From Cytophagaceae bacterium (GTDB taxonomy: Bacteria; Bacteroidota; Bacteroidia; Cytophagales; UBA9547): a DNA stretch of 64,000 bases. Positions 32,140 through 41,620 of the stretch are shown here, piece by piece; position 1 is the stretch's first letter, and every line of letters starts with the position of its first letter. The translations under genes were made by a program, and so were the position numbers. Under the pieces are notes generated by a model. The model saw only the letters and a program-made list of their open reading frames with translations, searched no databases and was not told the DNA's origin. The DNA is taken from NCBI GenBank assembly GCA_027488865.1, contig JAIYAU010000024.1, positions 1 to 64,000 of the forward strand, in the 5' to 3' direction.

Positions 32140-32634
32140 ATGGACACAAATTTTAACACTTCGGCGAAGATTCATCAAAATGTAGAAACACTTTTACCGA
32201 TGGTTGAGCAATGGAAAAATGAAGGGAATGAAGTAGTTTTTACAAACGGATGTTTTGATATAGTACACTTGGGTCATATAGATTACTTAGAAAAATCAAG
32301 AAATTTGGGGGATAAGCTCATAGTGGCCATCAATACTGATGCATCTGTCCAAAGAAATAAGGGCCTGTCAAGACCAATTATTGATCAAATGTCTAGGTCT
32401 CATTTGATGGCAGCCTTAGCCTTTGTAGATGCCGTGGTTATGTTCGATGAAGAAACACCATTGAACTTAATATCGAAACTAATTCCAGATATTTTGGTAA
32501 AAGGCAAAGACTACACTATTGATAAGATTGTTGGTGCCGAGATAGTGATAGATAATGGAGGTAAAGTAGAAACAATTGAACTAGTGCAGGGATATTCTAC
32601 AAGTAACTTTGTCAATAAAATTAAAAATGAATAA
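32140..32634 (+). CDS. rfaE2: D-glycero-beta-D-manno-heptose 1-phosphate adenylyltransferase
   Basis: 164 aa, a stand-alone nucleotidyltransferase domain (HldE C-terminal half; also called rfaE2/hldC). It transfers AMP to heptose 1-phosphate in ADP-heptose synthesis for lipopolysaccharide. The family signature VFTNGCFDIVHLGHIDYLEKS has the HxGH motif; INTDASVQRNKGLSRPI, LAALAFVDAVVMFDEETP and DILVKGKDYTIDKIVGAE follow, as in RfaE2. The kinase half must be encoded elsewhere. Starts 2 bp after the TPR gene. Confidence 0.93.
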   Translation: MDTNFNTSAKIHQNVETLLPMVEQWKNEGNEVVFTNGCFDIVHLGHIDYLEKSRNLGDKLIVAINTDASVQRNKGLSRPIIDQMSRSHLMAALAFVDAVVMFDEETPLNLISKLIPDILVKGKDYTIDKIVGAEIVIDNGGKVETIELVQGYSTSNFVNKIKNE

Positions 32635-32672
32635 ACGTTCTTTTGAAAAATTTATTTTAAATAAACATATCT

Positions 32673-34343
32673 ATGCAAGTAGAAGAACAAGAGCATAATG
32701 AACAAATAGAACCAGAAAATCTGAAGCAGTTTGTTTATGTGCATATAACTGGAAAAGACGGTCACAAAAAATTTTCTCGTCAGTTTGATGTATTTATTGA
32801 AATTATTGTTTTGATAAATGTAGTTGCGGTAGTCCTTGAGTCCTTTGAAAATATTGAGCGAGAACTGGTTGTTGTTTTTGATTTAATAGAATCTATAACT
32901 ATAGTAATTTTTTTATTAGAGTTTTTTACAAGAATTTGGATTTCTGATCTTACCCATCCTGCCCCTACCCGATGGAAGAGCTTTACGAAGTATTTATTCT
33001 CGTTTGGCACATTTATAGATATTATTTCAATTATACCATCCATTATACCATTTGTAATACCAATAGACCTAAGGCATTTAAGGATGTTAAGGTTGGTAAG
33101 GCTTTTTAGAATTTTTAAAATAGAAAAATATCTTGAGTCCATGAGGATGATAGGTAATATTCTCAAAGAAAAACGAAAGGAATTACTTGCTACACTTTTA
33201 TTGTCTTTTTCAACATTAGTAATTTCAAGTTGTTTTGTATACTACTTAGAAAAAGATGCTCAACCAGATAAGTTTTCTAATATTTTACAGGCGTTTTGGT
33301 GGGGTGTAGCCACTTTAACTACCATTGGGTATGGAGATATTTATCCAATTACACCTTTCGGTAAACTAGTTGGAGCTTTTGTGGCAATAATGGGTATTTT
33401 GATCATCGCCATTCCTACAGGTATTGTTTCTTCTTCTTTTGTACAAAAAATGGAAGAGGTAAACGTTAAAAAAAGGCTGATGCAAATAAAAAAGATGATA
33501 AAGGAGGCTTTTCACCCAAGATACGTACCAACTTTAGGTTGTGAGGTGCTACGTAGTCAGCTAAGTATAGATGCTATTAAACTCGAGCTTGAATTAGCTG
33601 AAGAGGAGATTTACAAAATAGCAGAAGGAAAAAACGAATTCAGATTTAGAAATAAACGAGTATTGGAAGATGGTCATTTATTTGACAAAACTTTTTTAGA
33701 ATATAGATTTATAAATACGGCTTATGGCACTTTTACATCAAGACCCAATAAAATCGCCCTTATATCTATAGAAAGTTTACACAAACCGAGCATTGGCTAT
33801 TTTACTTATTGTTTGGCAGAAAGCCTAAAGGCTTCTTACATGTCGAATGAGTTTTATGAGCCTGCAAACGAAGCAATTGATGAAAGCTTTGGCAATACAG
33901 GCTTAGATAAAAGTGCGGTGTTTGACTTTGGCCAACATAGTGCCTATTACGATACAGCTATTATGATGCCTAAGGGGTTCGTAGAATGGAAGCAACATTT
34001 GAAAAAATTAAAAGATAAAGGCACTAACACTTTTATTCTAATGGATACACAATCCTTGATAGAGTATAATTTTGAATTAAGCTTTTTTACCAATTCTTCT
34101 GAAGCCTTTTCCCTTGGTTTTGAGCCAAGTATAGAAGAACTAAAACGGTTTGGTGGCGTTAACCAGTTATTAGAGAAACATTATGATCCAAACAGTATCA
34201 TCCAATTCATTATTGAAACAATAGGGGCTGATGTGGTATCTTTACAAATCAAAGAGGAATTATTACTTAACGAAAAACTCTTTAAAACTGCTTCGGTTTT
34301 AGCGAATGCTTTAAAACCAGTTTTACATGTAAAAGAAGAATAG
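32673..34343 (+). CDS. Voltage-gated-type K+ channel with an unassigned C-terminal domain (556 aa)
   Basis: Six TM segments in residues ~40-270. The S4 region IDLRHLRMLRLVRLFRIFKI carries regularly spaced Arg residues as in a voltage sensor, and the pore reads LTTIGYGDIYPITPFGK (selectivity filter GYGD, ~217), followed by IAIPTGIVSSSF. The remaining ~285 residues are a soluble cytoplasmic domain without RCK/TrkA-N or cyclic-nucleotide-binding motifs; it has alpha/beta character (PNKIALISIESLHKPSIGYF, DKGTNTFILMDTQSLIEYNF) and I do not recognise it. It follows rfaE2 by 38 bp. Confidence 0.85.
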   Translation: MQVEEQEHNEQIEPENLKQFVYVHITGKDGHKKFSRQFDVFIEIIVLINVVAVVLESFENIERELVVVFDLIESITIVIFLLEFFTRIWISDLTHPAPTRWKSFTKYLFSFGTFIDIISIIPSIIPFVIPIDLRHLRMLRLVRLFRIFKIEKYLESMRMIGNILKEKRKELLATLLLSFSTLVISSCFVYYLEKDAQPDKFSNILQAFWWGVATLTTIGYGDIYPITPFGKLVGAFVAIMGILIIAIPTGIVSSSFVQKMEEVNVKKRLMQIKKMIKEAFHPRYVPTLGCEVLRSQLSIDAIKLELELAEEEIYKIAEGKNEFRFRNKRVLEDGHLFDKTFLEYRFINTAYGTFTSRPNKIALISIESLHKPSIGYFTYCLAESLKASYMSNEFYEPANEAIDESFGNTGLDKSAVFDFGQHSAYYDTAIMMPKGFVEWKQHLKKLKDKGTNTFILMDTQSLIEYNFELSFFTNSSEAFSLGFEPSIEELKRFGGVNQLLEKHYDPNSIIQFIIETIGADVVSLQIKEELLLNEKLFKTASVLANALKPVLHVKEE

Positions 34344-34773
34344 TGTTTATATCAAGCTTGGTAAATTAAAAGTCCAAATTATACAGTTTTTGTAGAGTTT
34401 AAACATTAAATCCACTATATGATTCTATTGAACATAACGGGCTACCATTAAAGTCAATTTAAGATAAAATAAGATTTCCCTTATTATGGACATTTTTGAA
34501 TTGGTAAGTCCTAGCTTCGGATTAAAGGTTGCAGCTATAATATAATAGGAGAATAAGGATAATTAAAACTAGTTCGCTAGTAATTTCTTTAAGCCATAAC
34601 AACTAATCTAAAGTCCATGATTCCTTTTAATCCAAACAAAAAAGACCAATGTAAATAGCTATAAATCATATTTTTAGTAACAATTACTTTCATTAACACA
34701 CAAAACGGGTTGAAATTCGGGCAACATTACAACCTTTTACATCCAATTCGTATATTTAGAAAAAATTAGTTCT
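34344..34773. other. Intergenic stretch, 430 bp, nothing recognised
   Basis: AT-rich, no ORF of note, no tRNA, no strong terminator. A short inverted repeat (ACTAGTTCGCTAGT) lies near 34569. The last ~40 bp probably carry the promoter of the next gene (GTATATTTAG near 34750 is a poor match to TAnnTTTG). Confidence 0.5.
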
Positions 34774-36336
34774 ATGGAATTCTTAAACACAATTTTAGAT
34801 AATATTACTTGGTGGCATATTTGTATTTTATTTTTAGTAGCCGTAGCAATTAAAGATATTTTTTTTAATAAAAAACACACGATCAAGCATAATTTTCCTG
34901 TAGTTGGAAATCTTAGGTACTTACTAGAGAAGATAGGCCCGGAGCTACGTCAATATATTGTAGCCAACAATCGTGAGGAACTTCCATTTAATAGAAGCGA
35001 CCGCTCATGGATTTATGCATCTTCCAAAAAGGAAAATAACTACCAAGGTTTTGGTACAGATCAAGATTTGTATGCGCCAGGGCACGTTTTTATTAATCCG
35101 AGCATGTTTCCGTTTTCTTTGCCTAAAAACCATCCCAACAAAAAGGACATGACCTTTGTGCCTTGTGCTAAAGTAATGGGAGAATTTAACAAGCGGAGGA
35201 GACCCTACCGTCCTTATTCTATAGTAAATATATCAGGAATGAGTTTTGGATCACTTTCTGCAAAGGCTGTTGAGTCACTTAATAAAGGTGCTTTAAAATC
35301 AGGCGCATATCAAAATACTGGAGAAGGGGCATTGTCACCATATCATCAATATGGAGCAGATATAATGTTTCATTTTGGAACTGGCTATTTTGGAGTGCGT
35401 GATGCCGACGGAAATTTTTCAATTGATAAACTCGTAGAATTGGTTGAAAAAAATCCCTTTATTCGAGCTATTGATGTGAAACTTTCTCAAGGAGCTAAGC
35501 CTGGCAAAGGAGGGGTATTGCCAGCTGCTAAAATCACGAAAGAAATAGCCGATATCAGAGGGATTCCTATGGGTAAAGATGCTTTGTCACCTGCCACCCA
35601 CAGCGAGTTTAAAAATGTACCAGAATTATTAGAATTTATTGAGAAAATAGCAGACAAAACTGGTTTGCCAGTAGGTTTTAAGTCAGCAGTTGGTAAACTT
35701 GAAATGTGGGAAGAACTTGCAGACCTTATGGTTGCAACAGGCAAAGGCCCTGATTTTATCACCATAGACGGGGGAGAAGGTGGTACAGGTGCGGCACCTC
35801 CAGCGTTTTCAGAAAGTGTATCTTTGCCATTTGTATATGCCTTTTCTAATGTTTATAAGGTATTTAAAGAAAGAGGCATTACAGATAGAATTGTTTTTTG
35901 TGTTTCTGGCAAACTTGGTTTTCCTGCCAAAGCTATGATGGCTTTTGCAATGGGTGCGGATGTTATTCATGTGGCCAGAGAGGCTATGATGTCAATAGGA
36001 TGCATTCAAGCGCAAGTTTGTCATACAAATAGATGCCCAGCTGGTGTTGCCACACAAAGTAAATGGCTACAAGGTGGAATAGACCCTGCCAATAAAGCAG
36101 AGAGGGCAAGCAATTACATTAAAAATTTAAGAAAAGAGATCTTAGAAATAACACATGCTTGTGGCTACGAACACCCTTGCCAAATGACCATGACTGACGT
36201 AGAGCTAAGTATGGGTGATAATAATCTAACAATGCCTTTACAAGCAAACCATGGCTACATAAAAGAAGTGGTAAAATTTAAGGATATGGATTCCTTACTT
36301 AACTGCGAATATTTAGGTGGGCTTGGCAAAAAATGA
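34774..36336 (+). CDS. FMN-binding glutamate synthase-like protein, membrane-anchored (520 aa)
   Basis: One N-terminal TM segment (WWHICILFLVAVAIKDIFF, ~12-30), then the GltB-type synthase domain: SIVNISGMSFGSLSAKAVESLNKGA, NTGEGALSPYH, DVKLSQGAKPGKGGVLPA, FITIDGGEGGTGAAPPAFSE (FMN loop) and the iron-sulfur cysteines CIQAQVCHTNRCPAGVA (~410-423). No amidotransferase or GltD partner is present, so it is a stand-alone member of the group seen in many bacteria and archaea; its substrate is unknown and glutamate synthesis is not assured. Confidence 0.88.
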   Translation: MEFLNTILDNITWWHICILFLVAVAIKDIFFNKKHTIKHNFPVVGNLRYLLEKIGPELRQYIVANNREELPFNRSDRSWIYASSKKENNYQGFGTDQDLYAPGHVFINPSMFPFSLPKNHPNKKDMTFVPCAKVMGEFNKRRRPYRPYSIVNISGMSFGSLSAKAVESLNKGALKSGAYQNTGEGALSPYHQYGADIMFHFGTGYFGVRDADGNFSIDKLVELVEKNPFIRAIDVKLSQGAKPGKGGVLPAAKITKEIADIRGIPMGKDALSPATHSEFKNVPELLEFIEKIADKTGLPVGFKSAVGKLEMWEELADLMVATGKGPDFITIDGGEGGTGAAPPAFSESVSLPFVYAFSNVYKVFKERGITDRIVFCVSGKLGFPAKAMMAFAMGADVIHVAREAMMSIGCIQAQVCHTNRCPAGVATQSKWLQGGIDPANKAERASNYIKNLRKEILEITHACGYEHPCQMTMTDVELSMGDNNLTMPLQANHGYIKEVVKFKDMDSLLNCEYLGGLGKK

Positions 36337-36407
36337 TAATTCTATTTTTAACACAATTCTTGCATGACTAATGTTAAACGAATGCGTAAAGCTAGATATA
36401 CAAAAGT

Positions 36408-38264
36408 TTGAGATTTTTACGGTTAATAATTCTAAAACTAGCGTTAGTTAGCAATTTTCAAGCCTTTGCTGAAAAAGAGGTAATAATTAACCAGCAAGAA
36501 AGTCAATACATTACAAGTGATGATTTTTCGATTTTAGAAGATTCCAACAACGCCTTCAATGTTCAATACCTCGCGTTACTTCCCAGAAATGCGTTTAATT
36601 TTGAGGTTGCTAACTTTAAAAAAAATCATCACCAACACCTATGGCTAAGGCTTGACATAAATAATAAATTAGCCACCAACGATCGTTGGTTGTTAGAAAT
36701 TTATAACCAAAGAGCCAATGAATTAGAACTTTATGTGTTTAACGACCAAGGTAAATATTACAGCCTAGATACAATTGGTTCGGACATTCCATTTTATAAA
36801 CGTTCTTTAATAAATCGTTTTCCACTATTTGAGATACCTATTCGCCCTGGTACTAATGTGATTTTTATTAAATACTATTCCAAGCACCACTTAGGCCTAA
36901 ATGCCCAAATTTTAACGGCTAAAAGCTACATCAATAGCGCAAACATTTACCACTTTTTAATTGGCGGCTTTTATTTTGTGCTACTTCTCTTGATTTTGTA
37001 TAATTTACTTTTCTTTATCTCTACCAGAGATCAATTGTATTTATATTATTGCTTTTTCGTGTTTTCTGCTGGGTTAGATTGCCTTCGTGTAGATCAAATG
37101 GGGTTTGCGCTGTTGTGGCCAGGTTTTCCACAATTTAATTATTATGTAGACGAATATGCTAGAACATTATTTGTTTTCGCACTCGTTACCTATGCCAGCA
37201 ACTTTTTGCAAATAAGTAAACTAAGTGTGAAACTTTCTTACTGGATTAAATCCGTTCTTGTTGTGTATACTGTCCAGCAAATAGTTTTTAGCGAGGTTTT
37301 TCCAAGTTTTGAGGCTGCCTTACCCATTAGTACTGTGCTACTTTTTATACTTATAGGCAGTATTATGTATGCTGCAATACTTAAAAGAAAGAGCGCGCAA
37401 CAATCTGTTAATTTATTTTTGATTGGCTACTCCTCTATTTCTTTGGGAGTAATTGTAACTTATTTATTTTATAATGGCATTATCCCCGGGCATCAGGTAG
37501 TATATTTTATCTTGTTTTATGGAATTAGCATCGATACTGTAATGTTTTCATTTGCCTTAAGTGCGCGGCTAAAACAAGAACGGATTACAAAAGAATTGGC
37601 ATTAAAGGCAGAAAATATTGCAAATCAAAAGGTGATCATAGAAATGCAAAGAAATGAAACACTTTTGAACAAAGTTAATACTGAACTTGAAGCCAAAGTA
37701 CAAGAGCGAACCGTTGATTTAACCCTTGCCAATGCCAAACTGGCCGAGCAAGCACAAATAATAAATCAGTGGAACGCTCAATTGGATAAAACCAACTGGG
37801 AGTTAAATAAAGAGATCAAAAATTTAAATACAAACAGGGTTTTGTTTAAAAACCCTTCCTATAAAGAAGTTTTGGAGTCATTCCCTAGCAAATTAGAATG
37901 TTTAAAATTTATTGCAAACCTAAAGTGGCCAAACGGATTTGTATGTCGTAAATGTGGCAATGTCAAAGAAATTAAAACCGCGGAATTTTTGACCAAACGT
38001 TGCTCTAAATGTGGCACCATAGAATCTGTGACAGCTAACACCTTATTTCATAAACTAAAGTTTCCTATAGAAAAGGCTTTTTATCTAGTGTACATCGTTT
38101 ATGTGCAAAAAGAGCAATGCAATATAAGCGAAATATCAAGAGAGATAGACCTCAATTACAAAACCTGTCTTCACTTTAGTGAAAAAATAAGTGAGGCAAT
38201 TTTAATCCACCAAAAGGCTGGCAAAAAGCTAAAAAGTTGGGAAGAAATAGTTCTTGATAATTAA
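36408..38264 (+). CDS. 7TM-DISM receptor fused to an IS1595-type zinc-ribbon/HTH domain (618 aa)
   Basis: Signal peptide, then an extracellular 7TMR-DISMED2 beta domain (~25-155; HHQHLWLRLDINNKL, WLLEIYNQRANELELYVF), seven TM segments (~180-390; FYFVLLLLILYNLLFF onward), a coiled-coil linker (~395-475) and a C-terminal zinc ribbon CRKCGNV...CSKCGTIESV (Cys ~513-534) running into TANTLFHKLKFPIEKAFYLVYIVY and an HTH-like NISEISREIDLNYKT. The last part is the N-terminal Zn/HTH module of IS1595 transposases without the catalytic domain. In typical DISM receptors this slot holds a kinase, cyclase or LytTR domain. Start is a TTG at 36408; no in-frame ATG precedes it. Single gene. Confidence 0.85.
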   Translation: MRFLRLIILKLALVSNFQAFAEKEVIINQQESQYITSDDFSILEDSNNAFNVQYLALLPRNAFNFEVANFKKNHHQHLWLRLDINNKLATNDRWLLEIYNQRANELELYVFNDQGKYYSLDTIGSDIPFYKRSLINRFPLFEIPIRPGTNVIFIKYYSKHHLGLNAQILTAKSYINSANIYHFLIGGFYFVLLLLILYNLLFFISTRDQLYLYYCFFVFSAGLDCLRVDQMGFALLWPGFPQFNYYVDEYARTLFVFALVTYASNFLQISKLSVKLSYWIKSVLVVYTVQQIVFSEVFPSFEAALPISTVLLFILIGSIMYAAILKRKSAQQSVNLFLIGYSSISLGVIVTYLFYNGIIPGHQVVYFILFYGISIDTVMFSFALSARLKQERITKELALKAENIANQKVIIEMQRNETLLNKVNTELEAKVQERTVDLTLANAKLAEQAQIINQWNAQLDKTNWELNKEIKNLNTNRVLFKNPSYKEVLESFPSKLECLKFIANLKWPNGFVCRKCGNVKEIKTAEFLTKRCSKCGTIESVTANTLFHKLKFPIEKAFYLVYIVYVQKEQCNISEISREIDLNYKTCLHFSEKISEAILIHQKAGKKLKSWEEIVLDN

Positions 38265-38446
38265 ATACCTAAATAATTATTTTTATTCATTTTAGAACAA
38301 ATTAGACACTTTTTGCTTGATAACTAGCTACCAAAATATACGGATTATTTACCTTAAAGTCTCTTGAAAAACGTCTATTTATTCTTCTAAAAACCACATA
38401 CCTTTCACGATCTACGTAAGTTTGCATCAAGTTATACTTCAAACTC

Positions 38447-40894
38447 ATGAAAAAAATGCAAAGACTTACTTACTTCTTATTGGCCATTTCAATATGGTTT
38501 CAATCTAGTGCTCAAGTGGCCATTGATGCCGACAATTCGAATATATCTTATTGGGGTAGGATCGACTTTACCAATACTAAAGCTCCTGCCTTTGAGTTTT
38601 CGGGTGTAACTATTAGGGCTAAATTTACCGGTACCAGCATTTCAGCCAAATTACATGATTATGCCGTACATGGTGCAACTACTACCAACTATTACTACAA
38701 AATAATAGATGGAGGCGCCCCTCAAAAATTTGAAGCACTTGCTGGAAATAATACCTATACCATAGCAAGTGGTCTTGCTGCTGGAAGCCATACTGTTGAG
38801 CTTATTAAACTTACAGAAGCTAGTGTAGGTAAAACAGCTTTTCTTGGCTTTGTGCTAAATACAGGTGAAAGTTTACAGACACTTACTGCACAGCCAACTT
38901 ATGAAATCGAGTTTATTGGTAATTCAATTACATGTGGCTATGGTAATGAGGTAAGTATTCCAGCCAATCCAAATACTGGTTTTAACTCGGTAAATGAAAA
39001 TAATTACAAAGCATGGGGATACAAAACTGCAAGAAATCTAAATATGAGATATAGGGCAGTATCTTATTCTGGTCGTGGTATGTATAGAAATAATACTGGA
39101 AGTACAACGGGTACTTTGCCTTCAATTTATGATCGGATTTTTCCTGATAATGGTGCCTCTCCTCAATGGAATCACACTGCAAAACATCCAAACATAATTG
39201 TAGTTAGCTTAGGCACAAACGACTTTGCCCAAGATCCAGGTTCTCCATTAGACTCCAACTTGTTCAAATCTACTTACACCTCTTTTGTTCAGCGTTTAAA
39301 AGGTTATCATCCAGACGCGGCCATTATTTGTGCTGTAGGGGTTATGATGAATGACTATTATCCAGTTGGCGCAAATCATTGGACGCGTATACGTAGCTAT
39401 GTGAAAAATGTGGTTAAAACTTCCACAACCACCAACGGTTTAAGTAAAATATACTATCATGAAATGACACCACAAGTTGCTCCTTATGGAGAAGACTGGC
39501 ATCCTACAGACGCTACACATACTACAATGGCCACCTCTATGACCAACTTTATCAATAGTTTAAATCTTGATCTCACTACTGTTACTCCTCCTGCCCCTGC
39601 TAAACCATTTGCCATCGCTGATTGGGATGGAGACAAAAAAGCTGCTGTGGTACTTACCTTTGACGACTGGTCACCAGGTCAATATCCTATAGCCAGAGCT
39701 GAACTAAAAAGCAGAAATATGGTTGGAACTTTTTATGTGGTTACAAGAAATATAGCGGCATGGAACCACAATTGGTCAAGTGCACAAACACTTGTGAATG
39801 AGGGAAGTGAAATTGGAAATCATACTTTCTCACACCCTACCTTAAATGCCCTTAACTCACAGTTTTCGGATAAAACTACCTATCCTGACATAGCAACACA
39901 GCTAAAGGTTGAGATAAAAGACAATAAAAACACGCTTCAACAGAACCTCACTGGCAACAAGGTAGAAACTTTTGCCTATCCACAAGGAGTTTATAACCAA
40001 CAAATATTAGACTCTGTATTGGCAAATAAACATATCTGTGCGCGAGGAGTTTCTTCTACTGGTAACTATTCATACAATTTTGCCAATTCGCAAAGCGATT
40101 ATTATAACCTCTCTACTTTCCCGATGAGTGGTGCCGTAAGCACGGCCACTTTTGTTGATGAATTGAAAAAAGTAACAACAGGTAGAGGCTTATTGACCTA
40201 TCTCTATCACAGTCTTGATAATGGCACTCAATATAATGACAGCTGGTATGCACAAGTGCAACAAAGCGCCTTAAAGGTGCAGTTTGATTCTTTGGCCGTA
40301 AGAAAAAATAAAATATGGATAACAACCTTGGCAAAGGCAATCAAATACCACAAAGAAAGAAAATCCGCTACTTTAGAAGAAGTACAAGCTCCTAATGGCA
40401 CTAGCTGGATATTAAACTTAACAGACACCCTTAAAAACAATTCGGTTTATAATCAACCACTTACTATAAAGGCAAAACGAAATGGTGTGGCATATGATAA
40501 AATTATGCAAAATGGTGTCACTATTAAAATAGATTCATCTTACAACGATACCTTAATGTTTAGGGCGGTGCCAGACCAAGGCCAAATTACACTTTCTGTG
40601 AGTTCGGTACTAAATATAGAGAATGCTATATTTCAGGACAACATTAATCAAACCAACGATTATACCGTGTTTCCAATTCCAACACAAGATTATGTGAACA
40701 TCAATTTCAACCAAGTGGTTGAGTCGAGTAATGCCACCATCTTGGATATCAATGGGAATGAACTTTTTAGCCAAAAGGGAGTGGGTAATCAAATTGCCGG
40801 GATGGACTTATCTAACTTAGCCAATGGAGTGTACTTTTTAAAAGTTGCTTATAACGAGAAAGTTAGATCTACTAAAATAATTATTTTGAAGTAG
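38447..40894 (+). CDS. Secreted bimodular CE2-CE4 carbohydrate esterase with T9SS domain (815 aa)
   Basis: Signal peptide 1-22 (LTYFLLAISIWFQSSAQ). Residues ~25-145 are the jelly-roll domain and ~150-375 the SGNH esterase of CE2-type deacetylases: FIGNSITCGYGNE (nucleophile Ser ~160), VVSLGTNDF, DWHPTDATH (Asp/His). A second enzyme follows, a NodB/CE4 polysaccharide deacetylase: VVLTFDDWSPGQ (~404), EIGNHTFSHPTL, and FAYPQGVYN. The last ~80 residues are a type IX secretion sorting domain (VFPIPTQDYVNI...LDLNG-like LDINGNEL...LANGVYFLKV). It probably deacetylates acetylated polysaccharide such as xylan outside the cell. Terminator follows. Confidence 0.9.
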   Translation: MKKMQRLTYFLLAISIWFQSSAQVAIDADNSNISYWGRIDFTNTKAPAFEFSGVTIRAKFTGTSISAKLHDYAVHGATTTNYYYKIIDGGAPQKFEALAGNNTYTIASGLAAGSHTVELIKLTEASVGKTAFLGFVLNTGESLQTLTAQPTYEIEFIGNSITCGYGNEVSIPANPNTGFNSVNENNYKAWGYKTARNLNMRYRAVSYSGRGMYRNNTGSTTGTLPSIYDRIFPDNGASPQWNHTAKHPNIIVVSLGTNDFAQDPGSPLDSNLFKSTYTSFVQRLKGYHPDAAIICAVGVMMNDYYPVGANHWTRIRSYVKNVVKTSTTTNGLSKIYYHEMTPQVAPYGEDWHPTDATHTTMATSMTNFINSLNLDLTTVTPPAPAKPFAIADWDGDKKAAVVLTFDDWSPGQYPIARAELKSRNMVGTFYVVTRNIAAWNHNWSSAQTLVNEGSEIGNHTFSHPTLNALNSQFSDKTTYPDIATQLKVEIKDNKNTLQQNLTGNKVETFAYPQGVYNQQILDSVLANKHICARGVSSTGNYSYNFANSQSDYYNLSTFPMSGAVSTATFVDELKKVTTGRGLLTYLYHSLDNGTQYNDSWYAQVQQSALKVQFDSLAVRKNKIWITTLAKAIKYHKERKSATLEEVQAPNGTSWILNLTDTLKNNSVYNQPLTIKAKRNGVAYDKIMQNGVTIKIDSSYNDTLMFRAVPDQGQITLSVSSVLNIENAIFQDNINQTNDYTVFPIPTQDYVNINFNQVVESSNATILDINGNELFSQKGVGNQIAGMDLSNLANGVYFLKVAYNEKVRSTKIIILK

Positions 40895-41213
40895 TAAGTC
40901 GGCAATGTTTCTGAATTGTGGAATTAGTTGCTCTATGTTGATAAAAGAGTTGCCCGTTTGGGTAGCTCTTTTTGTTTTTTAATTCTTCTTTGTTTGGATA
41001 AGTAGGTAAGGCCTGATTTTCGTTATTTTCAAGGGTGATGGTGGCTTTGAAATCTATCCTAAAAACGGTAAAATCTCTTTTACCTACGGGCAAATTAAGT
41101 TTGGTAGGTTCAAGTTGTAGGCTGTCTATTTCGTTGTCCAAAATATTGGCAACTTCGTTATCCTCTAACAATTATTTAAAAACCGAATCGTAAATAGGAT
41201 TGGCAAGGATCAT
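40881..41213 (-). pseudogene. Broken PDDEXK/Rpn-family (transposase-associated nuclease) gene
   Basis: From an ATG at 41213 the minus strand reads MILANPIYDSVFK, then a TAA, then continues in frame LLEDNEVANILDNEID...EPTKLNLPVGKRDFTVFRIDFKA. ANPIYDxVFKxLLEDNxVA is the N-terminal signature of the Rpn/PD-(D/E)XK family common in Bacteroidota. The nuclease core is lost: after NKEELKNKK the frame runs into the esterase terminator. Broken by an in-frame stop and a 3' deletion. Confidence 0.7.
40947..40980 (+). terminator. Rho-independent terminator of the esterase gene
   Basis: GAGTTGCCC-GTTT-GGGTAGCTC (9 pairs, two of them G-U) followed by TTTTTGTTTTTT, 53 bp after the stop. Confidence 0.75.
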
Positions 41214-41459
41214 ATTGAATTGATGGCTTTTTCGATATCAAAGATAATTTCATTAATTGAATTTCGGTTTATGGTGTTATTACCAACAAGATCGTTATAA
41301 TATTTTCCTCAACCATTTCCATCGTTAGTCATTTCCGCCGTTGCTAGTGTTTGGCCCCCAAGTCTCCTTACAGTTTTAAACTTTCCGGGCGGCACAAACA
41401 ACTATTTCATAGCTTTGTTATCTTTTACACATGGTTATCTGCCTGCTATTATGGAACAT

Positions 41460-41595
41460 CCGTTGATACATTTGGAATGTTGGTTCATTATGCAGATTTT
41501 TGTTAAGGGCAGGTAAAGTTGTTGGTAGCACCCGTCAGTGAATAAGACTTCATAATGACTTGTGGGAATAAACGCCAACAATGTAGGACAAAACA
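41460..41595. repeat. Covarying hairpin element, copy C
   Basis: Aligns along its length with copies A and B 37 kb away. Arms GTTGTTGG and CCAACAAT keep pairing although the sequence changed: C-G of copies A/B has become T-A, and the outer pair is G-U. CCC/GGG forms the inner arm. It lies between the broken Rpn gene and a small membrane-protein gene; the 41214-41459 stretch before it has no recognisable gene. Confidence 0.75.
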
Positions 41596-41620
41596 GCTAT
41601 AACGGAAAAAGCAGAGTATA

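Noticed and set aside
34344-34773. A tRNA or riboswitch in the 430-bp gap
   Set aside because: No GTTCRANNC T-arm with matching acceptor, and no conserved riboswitch core was visible.
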